This document shows positions 5,452-9,305 of a stretch of 9,305 nucleotides of DNA, piece after piece (position 1 is the stretch's first letter; every line of letters starts with the position of its first letter). The notes beneath the pieces are model-generated. The model was not told the DNA's origin and searched no databases. It saw nothing but the letters and a program-made list of their open reading frames with translations. Position numbers and translations under genes: made by a program. Source of the DNA: CAYXVB01 sp964467785 (GTDB lineage: Bacteria; Bdellovibrionota; UBA1018); assembly GCA_964467785.1 (NCBI GenBank), contig CAYXVB010000144.1:1-9305 (forward strand), read 5' to 3'.

Positions 5452-7515
5452 TCAGTGCTGGATCTGTTGCAGATCCGATTCGAGATCCGGATCGTCCAGC
5501 GGAATGCGGTTTCGGGACCCCCCCATGAGGGATTCAAAGGAGACGAACTTCACGCTGTAGCCCACGCGGCCTTCGGCCTCGACCCCCGCGTCGTTGACAT
5601 CGTTCCAGGACGTGCGCATTTCGGCGGCATTGTTCAAGGTGAATCCACCGACCTGGATCTTGGGCGGCCCCCCGGCGTCGCGCGGACGCGGGCGGATCGG
5701 ATCGGTGACTCGGGCGATGCGGAATCCTTCGGCATGGGGGACCGTGGCGCCCGGAGCCACGGGCAGTAGGTCAATCTGCTCGCCTTGGCCTTGATTGAGC
5801 TTGGCGAAGTACTGGCTCAACCCCTGTTTGAGAAGAGGGAGCTGCACGGCTTGATTCGGGTTGCCGCCTTTAAAATATTGGGTGATGAGCGATTCGATCT
5901 CGGCGGCTGATTGGCCCAGTTTGGAGAGCGGAAAAATCGGCGCCCAGAACGCCATCACCCGATTGGAGTCGAAATTGCGCACGAAGGGCGACGTCGACTC
6001 GGCTTCGCTGGGAATGTTGTAAAGCGGACCTTCGCCGTGATTGGGAGCCATCGCCGCGTGATAGGCGCGCGCCAGGGTGAACTCGTTGATCGTGAACGCA
6101 CCGCCTACGGCGCCGTTGGCGAGCTGGGCGTACATGGAGGCCATGGCCTCGCGCGTGTCCCAGCCCGTGCCGGCCGAGGCCGGGGCCTTGATCTCCTCCT
6201 CGCGGAGCGCAAGATTGGGCACCTGGTTAGTCAGGTCCGCGGTCGACTGGGCGCTGAGCTGCGTGAGCTGCGCGCCTTTGCGGACAAAGTGGCTCTCGTC
6301 CAGCCGGGGGCCGATCCGACTGCCAAAGGGTTTGGCAGCTGCGTAGGCACGGAGCGTGAGCTCGCCGCCAAAAGGATTGAAAAGAAGCCGGGCTTTGCCC
6401 TGTAGGCGAAGCGCGTAATAGGTCTGGATGTCGGGGTCTTTCCAGACACCGATAGGCAGCGGAGAGGCGAGCGTGTCGGCGACGAAGCGGGGAATGCAAT
6501 CGCCTCCGCCAGGGCCGCCATTGGTGAACTCCACTGCATAGGTGTCGAACTTGACCGGGATGTCGTTGAGCTTGATCACCTGCTGCGGAGTCAGCTCGTC
6601 CATCAGGATCGAGGCCGAGTCGGAGAAAGTATTATTGCCCAGCGTAAAATAGGCCGAAAGGAAGGCCTGGATCGCCCGCTCGTTCTGGGGCGGCTCCGGA
6701 AGGTGCCCACCGTCTTTGAGGGTGTTGATCTGATCGAGCGTGAGACCCTTGAGCGGTGGAGTGTTCAAATAGGTTTCGAGCGTCTTGATGCGCGAGCGCA
6801 GGATGATCTCGCGCGGCACGAGTCCGAGACCCATCGCGACGCTGCGCATGATCGCGGCGACCTGTTTGGCGGCGTTGTTCTGAGCGCTGTTGGAAAGCCG
6901 GACCGCGTATTCCGGATCGGTGTTCCAGAGCCAGAGGTGGAGGATCTGGATGTTGGTGGCGCTTTGGTTGGTGCAGTTGTCCTGGCGGATCGACTCCAGC
7001 TTGTCGAGGTATCCTTGCAGGGTACTGGTGATCGGGTCGGTGGCCGCGACGTTGACTTTAGGGATGCGCGGCAGGTTCTTGAGTTGGCAGACGTTGTCTT
7101 CCTTGTTTTGGACAGCGAGGCAGACCACTGGCACTCCGTAATCATTGATCGGGTTGCCGTCGGGCGACCAGACCATCCGAGTCCGCGCGGTGCTGTTGCC
7201 GCCGCCTGCGCGCGGAAATTGCGCCTGCGCGAAGTTGCCGACCACGTAGTAGCGGAAGAGGAACTTTTTGTACTGCCGCCGCATTTCGTAGTTGAGGTAG
7301 GAGATCTGCGTGAGTTGACGCGCTTGCACTGCGGCGCCGGCGTACGCCGCCAAGTCCGCGGCGTTTTGTAAATTGATCTTGGCGTTGACCAACATCCCCG
7401 TGTTCACCACAAAGGCGAAGAAAAAAAGGAAGGTCGACATCATGACCCCGATCATGACGGACGCCTGGCCCCTCTCTTTCAGGCGTTCGAGTCGGTTTTT
7501 GAGCCGGCTGTGCAT
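5452..7515 (-). CDS. TadE/TadG-like membrane-anchored envelope protein
   Basis: The protein is 687 residues from the ATG at 7515. A basic N-terminus (MHSRLKNRLERLKER) is followed by G16-QASVMIGVMMSTFLFFFAFV, a single transmembrane segment to about residue 43. NAKINLQNAADLAAYAGA then completes the classic TadE/G-like N-terminal motif of Flp-pilus assembly proteins. The rest, about 620 residues, should be periplasmic. It is rich in Gln, Asn and Pro and shows no von Willebrand MIDAS motif that I can find, unlike many TadG proteins. The start is uncertain: GAAGG abuts this ATG, while an in-frame TTG at 7551 would give 699 residues with a weak AGGG upstream. No tadA/B/C ATPase or platform genes are in the window, so it may belong to an orphan or scattered Tad-like system. 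The N-terminal domain call is firm; the role of the long C-terminal part is unknown. Confidence 0.85.
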   Translation of the reverse strand: MHSRLKNRLERLKERGQASVMIGVMMSTFLFFFAFVVNTGMLVNAKINLQNAADLAAYAGAAVQARQLTQISYLNYEMRRQYKKFLFRYYVVGNFAQAQFPRAGGGNSTARTRMVWSPDGNPINDYGVPVVCLAVQNKEDNVCQLKNLPRIPKVNVAATDPITSTLQGYLDKLESIRQDNCTNQSATNIQILHLWLWNTDPEYAVRLSNSAQNNAAKQVAAIMRSVAMGLGLVPREIILRSRIKTLETYLNTPPLKGLTLDQINTLKDGGHLPEPPQNERAIQAFLSAYFTLGNNTFSDSASILMDELTPQQVIKLNDIPVKFDTYAVEFTNGGPGGGDCIPRFVADTLASPLPIGVWKDPDIQTYYALRLQGKARLLFNPFGGELTLRAYAAAKPFGSRIGPRLDESHFVRKGAQLTQLSAQSTADLTNQVPNLALREEEIKAPASAGTGWDTREAMASMYAQLANGAVGGAFTINEFTLARAYHAAMAPNHGEGPLYNIPSEAESTSPFVRNFDSNRVMAFWAPIFPLSKLGQSAAEIESLITQYFKGGNPNQAVQLPLLKQGLSQYFAKLNQGQGEQIDLLPVAPGATVPHAEGFRIARVTDPIRPRPRDAGGPPKIQVGGFTLNNAAEMRTSWNDVNDAGVEAEGRVGYSVKFVSFESLMGGSRNRIPLDDPDLESDLQQIQH

Positions 7516-7619
7516 CCTTCGATTGTGGCGCAAGGTGAGGGGGCTGTCCAACTGTCTAAACCCTGAACACCCCGTTGCCGTTATCCTGCAACCTATTGCT
7601 TTTCAGACTGGATATGACG

Positions 7620-7635
7620 CGGCACGGCAGTTGCT
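7620..7635 (+). promoter_or_regulatory. Putative sigma-54 promoter
   Basis: CGGCACGGCAGTTGCT matches the consensus TGGCACG-N4-TTGCW with one change. It keeps the invariant GG (7621-7622) and GC (7633-7634) ten bases apart. Transcription would start near 7646 and run toward the secreted-protein gene at 7779, leaving a leader of about 130 nt. Confidence 0.5.
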
Positions 7636-7648
7636 CTAAGGCCCGCGA

Positions 7649-7674
7649 CTGCCGTTACCGGGCACGGACGGCAG
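7649..7674 (+). promoter_or_regulatory. Leader hairpin upstream of the secreted-protein gene
   Basis: CTGCCGT (7649-7655) pairs perfectly with ACGGCAG (7668-7674), with an inner CCG/CGG extension. It lies just after the expected sigma-54 start and just before a GGGAG sequence. No T-run follows, so it is not a terminator. Confidence 0.4.
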
Positions 7675-7683
7675 GGAGCAGAA

Positions 7684-7737
7684 GTGAGCTATCGCGAATG
7701 CGCTTGTGGCGTGCTCAAGACTCCCTGGATCGCGTGA
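7684..7737 (+). CDS. Possible 17-codon upstream ORF
   Basis: GTG at 7684 is preceded by GGGAG with a 5-base spacing, a better ribosome-binding site than many real genes here have. It encodes VSYRECACGVLKTPWIA and then TGA. It lies in the leader between the putative sigma-54 promoter and the secreted-protein start, in a different frame. The length and position fit a leader peptide, but so short an ORF can occur by chance. Confidence 0.25.
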   Translation: MSYRECACGVLKTPWIA

Positions 7738-7778
7738 AAACGCCCGCCAGGTGTCGCGTGAGAGTGTACGAGGTTTTT

Positions 7779-8357
7779 GTGCGGAATTTCCAGTGGTCGC
7801 CCAAATGGTCTTCAAAGCTGTCGCTTTTCGGAGCAGGAGCCCTCTCGGTGCTTCTGACCTCAGCTCAGGCAGGAAATCAGATCTGTGTGAACTGTGAGCT
7901 CATGGCGCGCACCCAGCAGGTCGGTAACACCGCAGTCACCTCCGGCGTGCAGGAAATGGGCGTCGACATCGCCGCCATCCTACAAAAATCCAATCTGATC
8001 CGATTTCCGAGTCTTGCCCAGGCGGGCGTGACTGAAAATGCACGGGCTTCGGGCGCGAGCTCCGCGCAGGCTCAGGCGAGCGCCCAAGCCCCCCTCTGGG
8101 ACGGCAGCGGCCCGATTCCGGGCGCGTTCAAGCGGGGCTTTGAATGGGCACCGACTGATTTCAATCCCAGTTTCAAGACGGATTTTTATACTTCCGAAGG
8201 CGGCCTGGTGAACACCGCCGCCGCTCCGTGGAATCTCTACCTGCCCCCGGATCTGGCTCGTCTCTGGTACGGACCGATCCAGACGATGCCCCAAACGGTC
8301 GCGGCATCGTTTCCGCAGGTGCAGGCGATTCCCCAAGTGCTGCCTCAAAGGTTTTGA
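7779..8357 (+). CDS. Unrecognised secreted protein with an N-terminal CxxC
   Basis: From GTG at 7779 (GAGG at 7770-7773, 5-base spacing) the gene encodes 192 residues. A typical Sec signal peptide is visible: VRNFQWSPKWSSKLS, then the hydrophobic core LFGAGALSVLLTS, then AQA|GNQ as the likely cleavage site. This is why I prefer this start over in-frame upstream starts, which would bury the signal. The mature protein opens with QICVNC, a CxxC pair, followed by a Gln/Ala-rich helical stretch including GASSAQAQASAQA. Its C-terminal half is rich in Pro, Trp, Phe and Tyr (FKRGFEWAPTDFNPSF, PWNLYLPPDLARLWYGP). No known domain is recognised, and no membrane anchor follows the signal. It diverges from the TadE/G-like gene and is followed by a structured non-coding block. 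A periplasmic or surface role is inferred only from the signal peptide. Confidence 0.75.
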   Translation: MRNFQWSPKWSSKLSLFGAGALSVLLTSAQAGNQICVNCELMARTQQVGNTAVTSGVQEMGVDIAAILQKSNLIRFPSLAQAGVTENARASGASSAQAQASAQAPLWDGSGPIPGAFKRGFEWAPTDFNPSFKTDFYTSEGGLVNTAAAPWNLYLPPDLARLWYGPIQTMPQTVAASFPQVQAIPQVLPQRF

Positions 8358-8372
8358 AGATTTTTACAAGCT

Positions 8373-8421
8373 TGCCGCAGGGGAGGCTCCTCTCTCTCTC
8401 TTGAAATCCTCCCTTGCGGCA
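8373..8421 (+). ncRNA. Hairpin displaying a CU-rich loop
   Basis: TGCCGCAGGGGAGG (8373-8386) pairs with CCTCCCTTGCGGCA (8408-8421) over 14 bp with one G-U wobble. The 21-nt loop begins CTCCTCTCTCTCTC, complementary to purine-rich Shine-Dalgarno sequences. It starts 15 bp after the upstream stop codon and has no T-tract. Confidence 0.55.
8386..8400 (+). repeat. CU-rich motif, copy 1
   Basis: GCTCCTCTCTCTCTC, identical over 15 bases to 8466-8480. Its core CTCCTCTCTCTC is also present at 8719-8730. This copy lies in a hairpin loop. Confidence 0.7.
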
Positions 8422-8465
8422 TCCGCGCGACCTTCCTCGCTTTCGTGAGTGGGTCGCACTCTCTC

Positions 8466-8480
8466 GCTCCTCTCTCTCTC
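8466..8480 (+). repeat. CU-rich motif, copy 2
   Basis: Identical to copy 1, exactly 80 bp further on. It runs directly into the C-tract that forms the first arm of the following terminator. Confidence 0.7.
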
Positions 8481-8482
8481 CC

Positions 8483-8535
8483 CCCCGGTTTCTTTCATGA
8501 TGATGGCATTATGAAAGAAGCCGGGGTTTTATTTT
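8483..8535 (+). terminator. Strong Rho-independent terminator
   Basis: CCCCGGTTTCTTTCAT (8483-8498) pairs with ATGAAAGAAGCCGGGG (8511-8526) over 16 bp with one G-U wobble and a 12-nt loop. TTTTATTTT follows. Confidence 0.9.
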
Positions 8536-8718
8536 GCATCGACGACACTCGTTTTGCTCCGAAGGCCCGTCGAAAATGGGCCAAAGGATGGTGCTGGTTC
8601 CCGTCGGCGCACCTACGAGCGTGTTTGGATAAGTCTGGGGATGTTGGGAGAGGTCGGACAGGCATTGGCACCTCAAATGCACTAGTAAAGTTTCGTCCGC
8701 AGGAAGCGGCTCATACTA

Positions 8719-8730
8719 CTCCTCTCTCTC
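8719..8730 (+). repeat. CU-rich motif, copy 3
   Basis: CTCCTCTCTCTC, the 12-base core of the other copies, immediately before the second terminator stem. It could also pair with GGGAGAGG at 8646-8653. Confidence 0.65.
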
Positions 8731-8732
8731 AG

Positions 8733-8771
8733 GCCCTCCGGACTTCACGGTCCGGGGGGCTTTTATTTTTT
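8733..8771 (+). terminator. Second strong Rho-independent terminator
   Basis: GCCCTCCGGAC (8733-8743) pairs with GTCCGGGGGGC (8750-8760) over 11 bp with one wobble and the loop TTCACG. TTTTATTTTTT follows. Confidence 0.92.
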
Positions 8772-8853
8772 GGGCCTCTCTTTGTGTGCTTCGAGTCTTT
8801 GATCTTGCAGGCAGGCATTGCTCCTGCTGCTTGTGCCGGTTAACCTGTGAGAC

Positions 8854-9305
8854 ATGGTGCGCAACTGGAAGAGCATCGCGATCGGCGCCTGGAGCCAGAT
8901 GCTCCTGATGACCATTGCGCCTTGGGCCCGGGCCGAGCTGCCACGCTCGTGGGCTCCTGCTGGGGAGCCGGCCGCTACGCCCACGCCGACGAGGGCCCCG
9001 TCACCTCGGCCCGCGTCTGTCGCTGCCAAGCCCGCGCCGAGCGCGCCCAAAGGAGCGCCCATCCCGCGCAACGCGGTGGCTACCCCCCCAGTCAAACCTG
9101 CCCACAAAGTTTTGCCACCCAAGGTCATGGCCCCGCCCCCGGCGCCAGTACCCGTTGCGCCTCCGCCGATGGAAAGTGAGACGGCCGACGATTTCATCGC
9201 CCCACCGCCTGAGTTGCTCCCGGTGGGACCGCCGGCCAAGAGCTCTGCCCATGCTCCTGCGCGGCCTCACGGCCCGGCCACGCGGCCTCATCATCCCCAG
9301 CTCAA
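8854..9305 (+). CDS. Proline-rich secreted protein, 5' part
   Basis: ATG at 8854 opens a frame that stays open to the end of the window: 150 codons, with the 3' end missing. An in-frame TGA at 8848-8850 rules out any earlier start. The N-terminus is a plausible Sec signal: MVRNWKSIAIGAWSQ, then a short hydrophobic core MLLMTIAPW, then ARA|EL. From about residue 28 it is dominated by Pro and Ala with scattered Lys and Arg (RAPSPRPASVAAKPAPSAPK, VMAPPPAPVPVAPPP). A short acidic insert (MESETADDF) and a His-rich part follow near the edge (SSAHAPARPHGPATRPHH). This looks like an extended linker or periplasm-spanning region before an unseen domain. The Shine-Dalgarno is weak (GTGAG). It follows the terminators, so it is probably a separate transcription unit. 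Function unknown. Confidence 0.75.
   Translation, partial: MVRNWKSIAIGAWSQMLLMTIAPWARAELPRSWAPAGEPAATPTPTRAPSPRPASVAAKPAPSAPKGAPIPRNAVATPPVKPAHKVLPPKVMAPPPAPVPVAPPPMESETADDFIAPPPELLPVGPPAKSSAHAPARPHGPATRPHHPQL

Larger units (their letters stand above)
8358..8853 (+). ncRNA. 496-bp non-coding block: candidate small-RNA locus with CU-rich motifs and two terminators
   Basis: No convincing gene lies here. The block contains, in order: a 14-bp hairpin with a CU-rich loop (8373-8421); a second hairpin (8427-8457); a CU-rich single-stranded run (8467-8486); a strong terminator (8483-8535); a structured stretch (8539-8728) with several possible stems; a third CU motif (8719-8730); a second strong terminator (8733-8771); and 82 bp of leader before the next gene, including a GCAGGCAGG/CCTGCTGC hairpin. 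The two terminators imply two transcript ends. The first RNA could be a 3'-UTR-derived product of the secreted-protein mRNA. No obvious promoter was found for the second. No known RNA family was recognised. Confidence 0.4.

Noticed and set aside
7575..7778. Upstream starts for the secreted-protein gene (7575 or 7698)
   Set aside because: They place 27 to 68 extra, Arg/Cys-rich residues before a clear signal peptide; GTG 7779 has GAGG at proper spacing.
8665..8691. Promoter for the second small-RNA candidate (TTGGCA ... TAAAGT)
   Set aside because: Spacing is only 15 bp and the -10 match is poor, so it was not annotated.
8694..8711. Resemblance to the SRP RNA motif (GTCCGCAGGAAGCGGC)
   Set aside because: The closing GGAA tetraloop and the symmetric internal-loop bases are missing, and no long flanking helix pairs around it.
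8646..8730. tRNA-Ser-like appearance (GGGAGAG ... CTCTCTC acceptor-like pairing)
   Set aside because: There is no T-arm with TTCRA, no canonical D-arm and no plausible anticodon arm or CCA, and the 3' side is the CU motif.
8445..8843. Plus-strand 132-codon open frame across the non-coding block
   Set aside because: It starts at a GTG with no good ribosome-binding site, runs through two complete Rho-independent terminators and has no recognisable composition or domain.

Overview
The window is GC-rich bacterial DNA from a draft, probably metagenome-derived, scaffold: it contains a 10-N gap. Sec-type signal peptides, an oligopeptidase A-like M3 peptidase, a TadE/G-like protein, a lysine-rich histone-like protein and a strong sigma-54-type promoter candidate suggest a Gram-negative bacterium. 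A Bdellovibrionota or former-deltaproteobacterial origin is a guess, not a demonstration.

Layout. Bases 1-1087 (+) hold the 3' end of a cysteine-containing, probably exported protein, then a complete thioredoxin-fold (PRX-like) protein. On the minus strand follow, in transcription order 7515 to 1104: a TadE/G-like envelope protein (7515-5452), a lysine-rich histone-like protein (5360-4947), an HD-domain phosphohydrolase (4816-3437) and an M3 oligopeptidase (3327-1104). The M3 gene is split by an assembly artefact. An exact 24-bp repeat (1330-1353 and 1508-1531) flanks the N-gap and a 144-bp orphan segment; removing one repeat period (178 bp) restores a 681-residue enzyme. From 7552 the plus strand carries a sigma-54-like promoter, a leader with a hairpin and possible short ORF, an unrecognised secreted protein (7779-8357), a 496-bp non-coding block, and the 5' part of a proline-rich secreted protein running off the end (8854-9305).

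Non-coding structure is the most unusual part. (1) A near-perfect 31-bp inverted repeat nearly fills the gap between the HD and M3 genes. (2) The terminator after the histone-like gene also contains a well-spaced -35/-10 pair that would give the HD gene an almost leaderless mRNA. (3) The Shine-Dalgarno of the histone-like gene lies in one arm of a perfect hairpin. (4) Bases 8358-8853 carry three copies of a CU-rich, anti-Shine-Dalgarno-like motif, one in a hairpin loop and two just before strong Rho-independent terminators. This looks like one or two small RNAs.

How the genes work together: the TadE/G-like protein and the two exported proteins diverging from it may form a cell-envelope locus. 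The thioredoxin-like, HD and M3 proteins look like housekeeping redox, nucleotide and peptide-turnover functions. No mobile element, CRISPR array, tRNA or rRNA was recognised.
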